This document shows positions 28,431-37,488 of a stretch of DNA of 64,000 bases, piece after piece. The notes under the pieces are model-generated. The model saw nothing but the letters and a program-made list of their open reading frames with translations. It did no database searches and was not told the DNA's origin. Both the position numbers and the translations under genes were made by a program. Source of the DNA: Gammaproteobacteria bacterium (GTDB lineage: Bacteria > Pseudomonadota > Gammaproteobacteria > Steroidobacterales > Steroidobacteraceae). Within the stretch, counting starts at the first letter, position 1, and each line of letters starts with the position of its first letter. The stretch lies in the NCBI GenBank assembly GCA_947469285.1, contig CANIOW010000014.1, positions 26,031 through 90,030 of the forward strand, read 5' to 3'.

Positions 28431-28861
28431 ACGTTTCTCCTACTGTGTAACGTTTTGTGCAAGGCCTGCGCCTCGCAACAGGTATTGTTTGATTGCATCA
28501 CGCAATCCGACCGGTCCCGTCTTTTTGCGTTGAACATTTCGCTATTTGTGAGATGGTAAGTGGTCAAACACGAACGATTGCTGATTTGATCTTAATCAAT
28601 TCTCACGCATCACAACTCACTCCCGTAGATATCATACTCCGACATCGGACGCCAGAATGCGTCAGTTTTTCCCTGTAATTTGCTAGTATTTGCGACGCTG
28701 CTCGGCGTCGCGCATGCGCAGTCCACCAATGCCGATGAGCGAGTTCAAGGGTTCCTCTTCCGCCGTGACGAAGCACGTCGTGGAGTGGAACATGAAGACG
28801 TCGGACGCATTTTCGCCGACCGCTCCTAAGCGGCTGTCAAATGAAAAGGAACCGTCAAAAG
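28431..28861. other. Divergent intergenic region, monooxygenase/hydrolase
   Basis: About 430 bp with AT-rich stretches that should hold promoters for both directions. A half-conserved GTAACGTTTT occurs at about 28447, sharing only TAACGTT with the operator. A short frame at 28690-28956 runs into the hydrolase and has no protein-like character. No clear gene. Confidence 0.45.
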
Positions 28862-29947
28862 ATGAAAGTTTCACTAGCACCTCACGACCTTTGGGCGGCG
28901 CGCCACGGGCGCGCGCTGCATCTTGCTGCGCAGGGATATTTTTGGGTCGGGGGTGAGACCATCGATACTCCGGGCGGCCGCGCACTTCGCGGGCAGACCT
29001 ACGTCGAGTACTGGATTCCCGAGGACTTGCGCCACCCCTGGCCGATCGTGATGATCCACGGCGGTGGCGGTCAAGGGCTCGACTACCTTGGCACCGCGGA
29101 CGGCCGCGAAGGGTGGGTCCACTGGTTCGTACGCCAGGGTTATGCCGTCTATGTGCTCGACCGTCCATGTCATGGCCGCTCGCCCTTCGATCCGGATCTG
29201 CAGGGTGCAATGCTGCCGTCCCCTCCCACAATCTTTCTGGAAAGGCTGTTCTCCCGCTCGTCCACGTTCGAGGACAATTGGCCGCAAGCCCGGTTGCACA
29301 ATCAATGGCCAGGTTCCGGAACGTTTGACGACCCGGCGTTCCAGCGCTTCCTGTCTAGTGGCGGGCCTATCCCCGCGAGCATGGAGCGCCACCAGTTGGA
29401 TGCGCAACGCGGCGGTGTGGAACTGCTCGATCAAATTGGTCCTTCCATCCTGATGACGCATTCGGCAGGGGGGCCAATCGGCTGGCTTCTCTTGGACGCC
29501 CGACCGGCGCTCGTAAAAGGGATCATTGCGGTGGAGCCGATGGGGCCGCCGTTCGCGGAGATGCCGGATGGCAAGCTCAGTTGGGGTATTACGGCTGCTA
29601 GGATCACCTACGCACCGCCGATTGCTTGTGGTGCCGATTTTGAGCTGGTGGAGCGGCCTCCCGTTCGGCCAGATACCGTAGCGTGCAAGATTCAGAAGGA
29701 GCCTGCGCGTCAGCTGCCTAATTTCGTGAATGTGCCAATCGTGGTCGTCACCGCAGAAGCATCCTGGATGGCGGCCGACAACCACGGAATCGTCGATTTT
29801 CTTGCGCAGGCGGGAGCCTCGGTCAAGCATTTGCGCCTGGAGGATCGAGGCATTCACGGTAACGGGCACGCAATGATGCTCGAATCCAACAGCAATGAGA
29901 TCGCAAAAGTCATCGCGGATTGGATCGAGGAACAGCAATTGTCCTGA
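28862..29947 (+). CDS. Alpha/beta hydrolase (esterase-like)
   Basis: About 361 residues. There is a glycine-rich oxyanion region (MIHGGGGQGLDY), the nucleophile elbow THSAGG with the catalytic Ser, and a late His in GNGHAMMLE. The ATG at 28862 is preceded by AAGGAA; an ATG at 28841 is possible. The family covers esterases and lipases. In the 4-hydroxyacetophenone pathway an esterase releases hydroquinone from 4-hydroxyphenyl acetate, so this is a candidate for such a step, but no Baeyer-Villiger monooxygenase is visible in the window. Substrate not determined. Confidence 0.8.
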   Translation: MKVSLAPHDLWAARHGRALHLAAQGYFWVGGETIDTPGGRALRGQTYVEYWIPEDLRHPWPIVMIHGGGGQGLDYLGTADGREGWVHWFVRQGYAVYVLDRPCHGRSPFDPDLQGAMLPSPPTIFLERLFSRSSTFEDNWPQARLHNQWPGSGTFDDPAFQRFLSSGGPIPASMERHQLDAQRGGVELLDQIGPSILMTHSAGGPIGWLLLDARPALVKGIIAVEPMGPPFAEMPDGKLSWGITAARITYAPPIACGADFELVERPPVRPDTVACKIQKEPARQLPNFVNVPIVVVTAEASWMAADNHGIVDFLAQAGASVKHLRLEDRGIHGNGHAMMLESNSNEIAKVIADWIEEQQLS

Positions 29948-30095
29948 TGCTCACGGCCAGCGGCTCCGCAGGCCCAACGAACGGTAATGCAGTCAGCTCC
30001 CCGAGTCACTTGATGATTCCTCCAGGTGAAACAGGCTCCAGTAGTACTTGATGCTCCGAATGTCGTTGCCGCTTGCAAGAGGCGTGGCGGCAAAA

Positions 30096-30497
30096 TCAGC
30101 CGGTTATTTCGATTTCTCCGTCCCGCAGAGTGACCGGAATCCGATCCAGCGCCTTTCCGACGCATGCGCCCGAGAAGCACATGCCGTCCTCGATCCGGAA
30201 CAGGGCGAAATGCCGGCGGCACATGAGTGCATCGCCGTCCGGGGAAAGGAATTTATCGTCCTCGATATTGAGAGGCGAAGAGTAGTGCGGGCAAAGGTTC
30301 AGGTAGCCGTTGATGCGGCCTTCGCAATACACGACGAACATGCGGAAGGCAGAGGGCCCCACGCCGAACACAAATTCCTTGGTGCCTTCCGGGCCAAGCG
30401 CCGAGACGGGCCCCAGCCGCGTGCCCGGCAAGGGTGCGCGGGGTCGCGTTCTCCAATAGGAAAAGTCCTGGCCGGTTTGCGCGTGGGGGTCGGCCAT
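30096..30497 (-). CDS. Rieske-type [2Fe-2S] ferredoxin
   Basis: The real start is the ATG at 30497 (133 residues); the longer frame runs through the preceding aldehyde dehydrogenase gene. A Rieske cluster motif is visible: CPHYSSPLN and, about 20 residues later, MCRRHFALF. It is the last gene of the hydroquinone dioxygenase operon, 10 bp after the aldehyde dehydrogenase stop. No Rieske oxygenase alpha subunit lies nearby, so it is probably not part of a ring-hydroxylating oxygenase. Reductive reactivation of the ferrous dioxygenase is one possible job, by analogy with XylT-like ferredoxins, but those have a different cluster type. Confidence 0.82.
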   Translation of the reverse strand: MADPHAQTGQDFSYWRTRPRAPLPGTRLGPVSALGPEGTKEFVFGVGPSAFRMFVVYCEGRINGYLNLCPHYSSPLNIEDDKFLSPDGDALMCRRHFALFRIEDGMCFSGACVGKALDRIPVTLRDGEIEITG

Positions 30498-30507
30498 TCG
30501 AACAATG

Positions 30508-32013
30508 TCAGCGCTTGTAGAAGGGCGGAAGCTTGGCATCGACATTGACCCAGACCGACTTTGGCTGGGTATATTCGCGCATCGCTTCGAAGCCCATCTC
30601 ACGACCGTAACCGGACATGCCCACGCCGCCAAACGGCGAGCCGGGGTGAACGCGCTTGTAGCAGTTGATCCACACCATTCCAGCATGGATGTTCTTTGCG
30701 AAGCGGTGTGCACGGGTTATGTCCTGTGTCCACAACCCTGCGCCGAGGCCATAGTCCGTGCCATTCGCGATCTCGAGCGCTTCCTCGTCTGTCTTGAAGG
30801 TCAGTACGGTCACGAAGGGGCCGAACACCTCCTCGCGCGCCACGCGATCGGTCGACTTGGCACGTACGATCGTCGGTTCGATGAAGTAGCCGTTTGCCAG
30901 ATCCTTACGGCCTGGATGCTTGCCGCCGGTCAGAATTGAACCGCCCTGTTGGATGGTGACATCGACAAATGCCAGCACGCGCTCTTGGTGAACCTTGGAG
31001 GTCAGCGGGCCCATTTCGGTCTCGGGATCGAGGGGGTCTCCGAGGCGGATTGACTTTGCCAACGCGACGAACCGCTCAAGAAATTCGTCGGCGATATCCT
31101 CATGAATGATGATCCGCGAACCTGCGATACACGCTTGGCCCTGATTGTGGAAGATTGCAAAGGCCGAGCCGCCGACCGCCGCTGGCAGGTTCGCGTCTGG
31201 GAAAATGATATTGGGGCCTTTCCCACCCAGTTCCAGCTGTACCTTCTTGAGGTTTCCGGCGGACATTTCGACGATACGGCGGCCGGTTGCGGTCGATCCC
31301 GTAAAGGAGATCTTGCCGATACCGGGGTGCTCCGCAATGCGGGTACCAGCGGTGTTGCCATAGCCGGTGACGATATTGACCACACCGTCGGGAAAGCCCA
31401 CTTCCTGGATCAATTCGCCGATGCGCAGCGTAGACAGCGGTGTAATCTCCGACGGTTTGATAACCACGGTGTTGCCCGCCGCCAAGGCGGGTCCCATCTT
31501 CCAGCTGGTGAACATCAGCGGGAAATTCCAAGGAACGATGGCACCCACCACGCCAATCGGTTCGCGCTGAACATAGTTCAGGAAGCCGGCATCGACCGGT
31601 ATGACCGAGCCTTCCAATTTATCGGCCATGCCGCCGAAATAACGGAAACAGAGCACCGTTCGAGGCACATCGAGACCGAGGCAATCGCGGATCGGGTGGC
31701 CTGTATCGGTCGCCTCTAGCCTTGCCAGTGCCTGCGTTTCCGCCTCGATCCGGTCGGCAAGCTTGAGCAGCAACCGTCCGCGTTCGTGCGCGGGCAGTGC
31801 TGTCCAAACAGGCGCTGCGCGGGTCGCAGCCTCGACGGCGAGGTCGACATCGGCGGCTTGCGCTGCGGCGATGTCGCAAATTTTCGCGCCAGTATAGGGA
31901 TTGGTTACGGGGATGGTTTCTCCCGAAACGCTGTCGACCCACCGACCTCCAATCAGCAACCTGGTTTGGTAAGCGGCCTTCGCCGGGCTGTTCTCGCGAT
32001 CGGTAGTCGACAT
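30508..32013 (-). CDS. hapE: Aldehyde dehydrogenase, probable 4-hydroxymuconic-semialdehyde dehydrogenase
   Basis: From the ATG at 32013 the product has 501 residues; a TTG at 32037 is an alternative. The catalytic Glu lies in LELGGKGPNI and the catalytic Cys in QGQACIAGSR. The start sits right behind the large hydroquinone dioxygenase subunit on the same strand. In the known hydroquinone operons (hap, pnp, hqd) this position is taken by the dehydrogenase that converts 4-hydroxymuconic semialdehyde to maleylacetate with NAD+. The family is certain; the substrate rests on position. Confidence 0.82.
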   Translation of the reverse strand: MSTTDRENSPAKAAYQTRLLIGGRWVDSVSGETIPVTNPYTGAKICDIAAAQAADVDLAVEAATRAAPVWTALPAHERGRLLLKLADRIEAETQALARLEATDTGHPIRDCLGLDVPRTVLCFRYFGGMADKLEGSVIPVDAGFLNYVQREPIGVVGAIVPWNFPLMFTSWKMGPALAAGNTVVIKPSEITPLSTLRIGELIQEVGFPDGVVNIVTGYGNTAGTRIAEHPGIGKISFTGSTATGRRIVEMSAGNLKKVQLELGGKGPNIIFPDANLPAAVGGSAFAIFHNQGQACIAGSRIIIHEDIADEFLERFVALAKSIRLGDPLDPETEMGPLTSKVHQERVLAFVDVTIQQGGSILTGGKHPGRKDLANGYFIEPTIVRAKSTDRVAREEVFGPFVTVLTFKTDEEALEIANGTDYGLGAGLWTQDITRAHRFAKNIHAGMVWINCYKRVHPGSPFGGVGMSGYGREMGFEAMREYTQPKSVWVNVDAKLPPFYKR

Positions 32014-32037
32014 AGCTTCAGGTCCAATCCTTCTCAA

Positions 32038-33057
32038 TCAGAAAATTACAGGAACCACCGGCGCCTTGCCGCTCGCAATCAGGTTCACGATCTTGGGAGA
32101 TCCGTTTTCCCAGACCAGCAACATCGAACGCTTCGTGGAGTATCCAGTATGGCGAATGTCGGCGGGCATGCATGCGATATCGCCAGCCTTCATCCGCACA
32201 CGCGCACGTGGCCGTCCTGTGACCCTATCCTTTACGTCCCAGTCGATCTCGTCGGAGAACTGCAAGAACCACTCCGCACGGTCATTGCCATGGTCGATCG
32301 GCAGGATGTACTCCTCGCTGGTCGGGCAGAACAGGCTTTCCCCGACCACCGAACACACGCTGGGGTTCCAGGTCACATCCGAGCGAGAGAGGTATGCGAA
32401 GAGATTGAATGCGCTGACTTCGTTTTCGAATCCGGGTTCGGGCTCGACGGTCGGCAGATCCTGCGGCACGTCCGCAAAGTGGCGGTTGATCGGGAAACCG
32501 TTGGCATCGGTTCTGACTGGAGTGTCGCCCGGCAGCCCCACCATGCGCTTTGCCGTGACGCGTTGACGACCGATCGCATTGGGGTTTGCGCCGTTCTTGG
32601 AGCCCCACGCCAGACCAGTTTCGGTAGGGGCGGCGAAAGGATCGAACCCATCATTGGTCCAGTCAGCCAGCATCTTCTTGAAGATGTCCATCAGTGCGGC
32701 GGAATCGAACAGTTCCTCGTGATTGCGGCCTGCTTCGGTGTAGGCATCGTTGAACGCGCCGGCGAACAGGGTGACGGAACCGTAGTGATTGACGGTGCCC
32801 ACCACATGGTCGAAGTTCACCGTACCGTAGAAGAACCCCCACGCCACGTCACGCATCAGCGCCCGCAGGAAAGCGTCAATCGACATGACATGGTTGCCGG
32901 TGGGAAAACTGATGTGTGCAAAATATCCGTCACGACGAAAACCGAAGCCACCGGCGCGAAAGGCGCGATAGCCGGTTGAGTTGTCGAGATTCAGCACCGC
33001 GGTATCCTTGCTTGCACCGGCGCGTGAGATCGTTGGAGTGTCGTTGGTCATTGCCAT
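32038..33057 (-). CDS. hapD: Hydroquinone 1,2-dioxygenase, large subunit
   Basis: At 339 residues it has the length of HapD/PnpD. It shows DHGNDRAEW with His256, Asn258 and Glu262, and His303 in IRHTGYS. From memory these match the iron-coordinating residues of PnpD at the same numbers, which is strong evidence for a catalytically competent subunit. The enzyme cleaves hydroquinone with O2 to 4-hydroxymuconic semialdehyde in the cytoplasm, in an alpha2beta2 complex with the small subunit encoded 24 bp upstream. The dehydrogenase gene follows at once. Confidence 0.93.
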   Translation of the reverse strand: MAMTNDTPTISRAGASKDTAVLNLDNSTGYRAFRAGGFGFRRDGYFAHISFPTGNHVMSIDAFLRALMRDVAWGFFYGTVNFDHVVGTVNHYGSVTLFAGAFNDAYTEAGRNHEELFDSAALMDIFKKMLADWTNDGFDPFAAPTETGLAWGSKNGANPNAIGRQRVTAKRMVGLPGDTPVRTDANGFPINRHFADVPQDLPTVEPEPGFENEVSAFNLFAYLSRSDVTWNPSVCSVVGESLFCPTSEEYILPIDHGNDRAEWFLQFSDEIDWDVKDRVTGRPRARVRMKAGDIACMPADIRHTGYSTKRSMLLVWENGSPKIVNLIASGKAPVVPVIF

Positions 33058-33081
33058 GGTTTGTCTCCTGGAATTCTTTGA

Positions 33082-33585
33082 TCAAGCTTTGGTCTGACAA
33101 ATGGTTGCCCACTTTTCGACCGTTTCGGGGCCGAGAATCGTCTGCATGATCGCGGCGGCCGGCTTGGCAGCGCGCAGACGATAGGCGCTGCCGACCGGCA
33201 GCAGGGCCATGTGACCGCGACGGAGGGTGATCTTTCCCATCTTGCGGCCTTTGGGGTCGCCCGGCAGACGGTGGGCGCCCTGGCTGTCCGGAGCGACGAC
33301 CGAATCGGGGTTGTCCAGCTTGACGAGATGTACTTCGATTTCTCCGTCCATCGCTACCACGAATTCATCGTGTGCCGCTGAGTACCAAGGAGACTCGCCC
33401 TCGGCACGAAACGCTTCGATCACATATTCAAAGTTCTTGCCAACGGCTACCCGCTCGTACGGGGCCGACGTGTCGGCGACTTCGAAGACGTTCGAAAATA
33501 CATAGTTACGCGGATTATCATTAATGATCGTGACGCGGCCTTTCTCGTATGCGTTCAACGACCCGAACTTGGTTGTGGCCGTCAT
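33082..33585 (-). CDS. hapC: Hydroquinone 1,2-dioxygenase, small subunit
   Basis: A 167-residue cupin-like protein of the size of HapC/PnpC (about 18 kDa), encoded immediately upstream of the large subunit. Beta-strand-rich segments such as EFVVAMDGEIEVHLV and GHMALLPVGSAYRL are typical of a cupin barrel. The small subunit lacks the iron centre but is needed for the holoenzyme. The ATG is preceded by AAAAGGAGAG (read on the minus strand). The first gene of the operon hapC-hapD-hapE-Rieske; an AraC-type regulator gene lies 128 bp upstream on the same strand. Confidence 0.88.
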   Translation of the reverse strand: MTATTKFGSLNAYEKGRVTIINDNPRNYVFSNVFEVADTSAPYERVAVGKNFEYVIEAFRAEGESPWYSAAHDEFVVAMDGEIEVHLVKLDNPDSVVAPDSQGAHRLPGDPKGRKMGKITLRRGHMALLPVGSAYRLRAAKPAAAIMQTILGPETVEKWATICQTKA

Positions 33586-33712
33586 CAGGCTCTCCTTTTC
33601 AAAGCTTGGATTCGACCGATCTTAACCTGTTGATTCTCAACCCCGTGGCACCAAGAATCCTGCTCAAACCAATCGAGTTCCTGCCCGATGTAAGCGTGCT
33701 CACGAACCTGCG

Positions 33713-34636
33713 TCAGCTCTGGACATTGCGCCGGTACGCACCCGGAGTCGTTCCGGTGAGTTTGCGGAAGGCGTGAGTCAGATGTTCCTGGTGCGCAAAC
33801 CCACAGCGAAACGCGATTTCGGCAATTGGCAAGGACGATCGCAGCAGACGTTTCGCGCCCTCGATCCGGGCATTGAGCAGATATTGGTGAGGTGATTTCC
33901 CAGTCGAGCGCTTGAACTGGCGCGAAAAGTGGATCGGGCTCAATGCCGCGACACCCGAAAGCATTGAAAGACTGAGATTTGCCTCGAGGTTCTCCTCGAT
34001 GTACGCCTTGACTTGGCGCAGCTTGACGTCAGGCAATCCGTGGGCAGGGGCCTCTGCGAGAAGCCGCGCCGAGGAGTATTTCCGAATCAATTGAATCGCC
34101 AGCGTCCGCGCAACCGAGTCGGCGGCCCAGTTGGAATAGACGTGTTCGCGCATGAACTGGCACGCGGTGTGGGCCGCCTGTTCGATCAGGCCATCCTGCA
34201 CGCCAATCTGCGCAAGGATTTCGACGCCTGCGTGATCGCCGCGGCACAATTCGCTCGCCGCCTCCACGATGAGCTCGGACCGCACATAGAGATGAATCGT
34301 AGAGAGCGACCCTCGGAGCTCGACCGAAAAGTCTTGACCCGCAGGCAAGATGAACAGCCCACCGATCGGGACAACTTTTTCGGTGCATTGTCCATGCATC
34401 TTTCGCGATACGGTTACCGGTCCATCACGGTGGAGGATGATCAGGTGGTCCTTGTTGGCATCGAAGCTATCGGCATAAGGCCTTTCGCGTTGCATCGAGA
34501 CATAGAGCGACGACCAACCCAGACCATCGCTGGAAGCCTCGATGTCATGCTCCTTGCGCCGGAGAATTCCATGCGTTTGCTCAATCGTGAAAGTCGGCGG
34601 CTCAGCAAAGCTTTGCGATTCGACGGCTCGAGTCAT
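33713..34636 (-). CDS. AraC-family transcriptional regulator
   Basis: The C-terminal third carries two helix-turn-helix units: SLSMLSGVAALSPIHFSRQF and IAEIAFRCGFAHQEHLTHAF, followed by TGTTPGAYRR. The N-terminal part resembles the AraC-binding-like domain of the XylS/FeaR type. An ATG at 34636 (307 residues) fits family N-termini better than the first in-frame codon at 34741. It lies just upstream of the hydroquinone dioxygenase operon and in the same direction, and is a natural candidate for its activator. The effector is unknown. Confidence 0.85.
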   Translation of the reverse strand: MTRAVESQSFAEPPTFTIEQTHGILRRKEHDIEASSDGLGWSSLYVSMQRERPYADSFDANKDHLIILHRDGPVTVSRKMHGQCTEKVVPIGGLFILPAGQDFSVELRGSLSTIHLYVRSELIVEAASELCRGDHAGVEILAQIGVQDGLIEQAAHTACQFMREHVYSNWAADSVARTLAIQLIRKYSSARLLAEAPAHGLPDVKLRQVKAYIEENLEANLSLSMLSGVAALSPIHFSRQFKRSTGKSPHQYLLNARIEGAKRLLRSSLPIAEIAFRCGFAHQEHLTHAFRKLTGTTPGAYRRNVQS

Positions 34637-34810
34637 GGCAGCGCCTCTCTGTTCATGGGGAAGCGGGGCGGGAAAGCCGCATTGATGCCGGCTCCGCCGC
34701 GCTACGCTCCCCAAAGGGTGATTTGGCTGAGGTGACGTCACTCCATCCCCCGGTGACGACCATTCGCGGGCTCTTCCGAAATATACGCGCCTGCGATTCC
34801 CAATGTTGTC

Positions 34811-36016
34811 TCATATCCGTTCGACCGCAAGAGCGAGACCCATGCCCACTCCGACACATAAAGTGGCGAGGCCTCGGCGCCCGCCAGTCCTTTCCAATTG
34901 ATGCACCAGCGTCATCGCGAGACGGGCGCCTGACATGCCGAGCGGGTGGCCCAGAGCGATTGAGCCGCCGTTGGCGTTGACGTGAGCTGCGTTGTCGGGG
35001 AGGCCGAAGGCGCGAATCACCGCAAGCGACTGACTTGCAAAGGCTTCGTTGAGTTCGATCGCATCGAAGTCATTGATGTCCAGCCGGAGGCGTCCAAGCA
35101 ATTTGTGCGTCGCGGGTACAGGGCCGATCCCCATTACGCGAGGTTCGACGCCGGCCGACGCCATGCCGAGGACCCGCGCCCGAGGCGTCAGCCCATGGGT
35201 CTTTGCCGCCGCCTCGCTGGCGACGATCATTGCCGCCGCGCCATCATTGATTCCGGAGGCATTTCCAGCGGTCACCGTGCCATGTGGGCCAAACAGAGGT
35301 TTCAGTTTGGCAAGGGCGTCAAGCGAACTATCGGCGCGCGGATGCTCGTCGACCCTCACCTCCAAAGTCTCGCCCTTACGGCCCGGTGTAGCGACCGGAA
35401 TGATCTCCTCCTCGAAGAAACCGCTTTTCTGGGCCGCAAGCGCGCGCTGTTGGCTGCGCAGCGCGAAAGCGTCTTGATCGGCGCGCGAAATCCCATGGTC
35501 CACTGCGACATTCTCAGCGGTCCGCGGCATCGTTTCCGTGCCATAGAGTGCGTCCATTGCGGAGTTGACGAAGCGCCAGCCCATGGTCGTGTCTTCGAGC
35601 TTCTGGCCCCGCTCGAACGCAGTAGTTGCCTTGCCCAATACAAAGGGCGCGCGGCTCATGCTTTCGACGCCACCCGTGATCACGATCGCCATCTCGCCCA
35701 TGCCAATCGCGCGCGCGGCGGTGCCCACTGCCTCAAGGCCCGATGCGCACAGGCGGTTGATCGTCACGCCTGGAACGGACACCGGGAGATGCGCGAGGAG
35801 AAGACTCATGCGCGCAACATTGCGATTGTCCTCCCCCGATTGGTTGGCGCAGCCGAAGAATACTTCGTCTACCTCGGCTGGATCGAGCTTGTGATTGCGA
35901 GAGAGCAGGGCGCGTATCGCAAGCGCACCGAGATCGTCGGCGCGCACGCCTGCCAACGCACCACCGTATCGGCCGATCGGTGTTCTTACGGCATCGCAGA
36001 TAAATGCTTCCGTCAT
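34811..36016 (-). CDS. pcaF: 3-oxoadipyl-CoA thiolase
   Basis: A 401-residue thiolase with the acylation Cys in [14 protein letters not shown], the His of [10 protein letters not shown] and the second Cys in LCVGVGMG. It is the last gene of an operon with both 3-oxoadipate CoA-transferase subunits and overlaps pcaJ by 4 bp. It cleaves 3-oxoadipyl-CoA to succinyl-CoA and acetyl-CoA, the last step for maleylacetate-derived carbon. The subfamily call rests on context. Confidence 0.9.
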   Translation of the reverse strand: MTEAFICDAVRTPIGRYGGALAGVRADDLGALAIRALLSRNHKLDPAEVDEVFFGCANQSGEDNRNVARMSLLLAHLPVSVPGVTINRLCASGLEAVGTAARAIGMGEMAIVITGGVESMSRAPFVLGKATTAFERGQKLEDTTMGWRFVNSAMDALYGTETMPRTAENVAVDHGISRADQDAFALRSQQRALAAQKSGFFEEEIIPVATPGRKGETLEVRVDEHPRADSSLDALAKLKPLFGPHGTVTAGNASGINDGAAAMIVASEAAAKTHGLTPRARVLGMASAGVEPRVMGIGPVPATHKLLGRLRLDINDFDAIELNEAFASQSLAVIRAFGLPDNAAHVNANGGSIALGHPLGMSGARLAMTLVHQLERTGGRRGLATLCVGVGMGLALAVERI

Positions 36017-36687
36017 TGCCGCGATTCCGCCTCGCCACGGAATTCAGACAGGGGTACGCCGGTCAGCTTTCGCAGATTATCGAGCGAGAGACCATCGACC
36101 ATCTCAATGACGCTGGCGCCCGTGCTCCCGACTGAGAAGACCGCGAGATCGGTGTAAATGCGGGACACGCAAGAAAGACCGGTCAGTGGATAGGTGCAGG
36201 TTTCCACCAACTTGCTGTCACCCTGCTTGGTCAGCAATTCCATCATCACGAACGTCTGCTTGGCGCCGACTGCAAGGTCCATCGCGCCCCCAACGGCCGG
36301 AATCGTTCCGGCTTCGCCGGTATGCCAGTTGGCCAGATCGCCACGTATCGAAACCTGAAACGCACCCAGTACGCAGATGTCGATATGACCACCACGCATC
36401 ATCGCGAAGCTGTCACCATGATGGAAATAGCTGCCACCCTGGCGAAGAGTGACCGCCTGCTTGCCGGCGTTTATCAGCTCCCAATCCTCTTCACCCGCTG
36501 GAGGTTGCGGACCCATTCCTAGCAGGCCATTTTCGCTCTGCAGGAAAATGTCGCGTTCTTGTGGCAGGAAATTGGCGACCATGGTGGGCAGGCCTATACC
36601 CAGATTGACGTAGGCGCCTTCGGGTATGTCGCTCGCCACTCGAGCCGCCATCTGGTCACGATTGAAACGATTTATCATCGGCTCCAC
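36013..36687 (-). CDS. pcaJ: 3-oxoadipate CoA-transferase, subunit B
   Basis: The 224-residue protein belongs to the class I CoA-transferase beta subunits: VNLGIGLPTMV near the N-terminus and SENGLLGMGPQP with the catalytic Glu. It begins directly after pcaI on the same strand and ends overlapping the thiolase. With PcaI it moves CoA from succinyl-CoA to 3-oxoadipate. A succinyl-CoA:3-ketoacid transferase (ScoB) is the alternative; the downstream thiolase and the maleylacetate route favour PcaJ. Confidence 0.88.
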   Translation of the reverse strand: MEPMINRFNRDQMAARVASDIPEGAYVNLGIGLPTMVANFLPQERDIFLQSENGLLGMGPQPPAGEEDWELINAGKQAVTLRQGGSYFHHGDSFAMMRGGHIDICVLGAFQVSIRGDLANWHTGEAGTIPAVGGAMDLAVGAKQTFVMMELLTKQGDSKLVETCTYPLTGLSCVSRIYTDLAVFSVGSTGASVIEMVDGLSLDNLRKLTGVPLSEFRGEAESRQ

Positions 36688-37377
36688 TCACGCAGTCGCG
36701 GCGAGATACGCCGGAGCGACCTCGACCACGCGTTGAACGAAAATGCCCGGTGTCACGATGACCTCGGGGTCAAGGTCGCCGAGGGGTACGATCTCTGCAA
36801 CCTGCGCGATTGTGGTCTTGGCGGCCATCGCCATGATCGGACCGAAGTTCCGGGCCGTTTTTCGGTAAATGAGGTTCCCCCATCGATCGCCCTTATGTGC
36901 CTTGATAAGCGCGTAATCAGCGTGAATCGGAAGCTCCAGAACGTAATCCTTACCGTCAATCCGGCGTGTTTCTTTACCCTGGGCGAGCGTCGTGCCAAAA
37001 CCGGTGGGCGTAAAGATGGCCCCAAGTCCTGCGCCTGCGGCATGGATGCGGGCGGCAAGGTTGCCCTGCGGTACCAGCTCCAGTTCGATTCTTCCCGCTC
37101 TATAGGCCGCATCGAAATGATGGGAGTCTGCCTGCCGCGGAAACGAACAAACAATCTTTCTGACCCGGCCCGCTTTGATGAGCGCGGCGACGCCTGTCTC
37201 GCCGTTACCGGCGTTGTTGCTGATGATGGTGAGATCACCGATGTTGCGAGCAATCAAAGCGTCAATCAATTCGTCCGGCATCCCGGCTGTGCCGAAACCA
37301 CCGATCATCACCGAGGCGCCATTGGCGATGCCTCCCATCGCAGCCTCAAGACTGGTCACGCTCTTGTCGATCATCAC
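36688..37377 (-). CDS. pcaI: 3-oxoadipate CoA-transferase, subunit A
   Basis: The 229-residue alpha subunit has GGFGTAGMPDELIDAL (oxyanion loop, GxGxxGxP type) and, further on, GFGTTLAQGKETRRIDGKDY and KAHKGDRWGNLIYRKTARNF, all usual for class I CoA-transferase alpha chains. It is followed without gap by pcaJ. An imperfect inverted repeat lies in the 111 bp separating it from the upstream aldehyde dehydrogenase gene, so it may have its own promoter or be attenuated. Confidence 0.88.
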   Translation of the reverse strand: MMIDKSVTSLEAAMGGIANGASVMIGGFGTAGMPDELIDALIARNIGDLTIISNNAGNGETGVAALIKAGRVRKIVCSFPRQADSHHFDAAYRAGRIELELVPQGNLAARIHAAGAGLGAIFTPTGFGTTLAQGKETRRIDGKDYVLELPIHADYALIKAHKGDRWGNLIYRKTARNFGPIMAMAAKTTIAQVAEIVPLGDLDPEVIVTPGIFVQRVVEVAPAYLAATA

Positions 37378-37406
37378 AACCTCATTGTGGGTGGTCTAAA
37401 CCGTGT

Positions 37407-37437
37407 GTCAGGGAGGCGTCTACGCCGTCTCGCTGAC
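37407..37437 (-). terminator. Imperfect hairpin between aldehyde dehydrogenase and pcaI
   Basis: Arms GTCAGGGAGGCG (37407-37418) and CGTCTCGCTGAC (37426-37437) pair at ten of twelve positions around a 7-base loop. No T-run follows in the minus-strand direction, so it could reduce read-through or stabilise the upstream message rather than act as a classical terminator. Confidence 0.35.
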
Positions 37438-37488
37438 AAGCTGCGGTTGCAGCGACCACCTTCTTCCATCCTTTCCGAATGCCGTTCA

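Noticed and set aside
28447..28456. GTAACGTTTT as another operator copy
   Set aside because: Only the central TAACGTT matches and the symmetry is lost, so it falls short of the other five sites.
28690..28956. Small plus-strand gene before the hydrolase
   Set aside because: It overlaps the hydrolase start, has no ribosome-binding site, and is Ser/Pro/Arg-rich without protein-like pattern.
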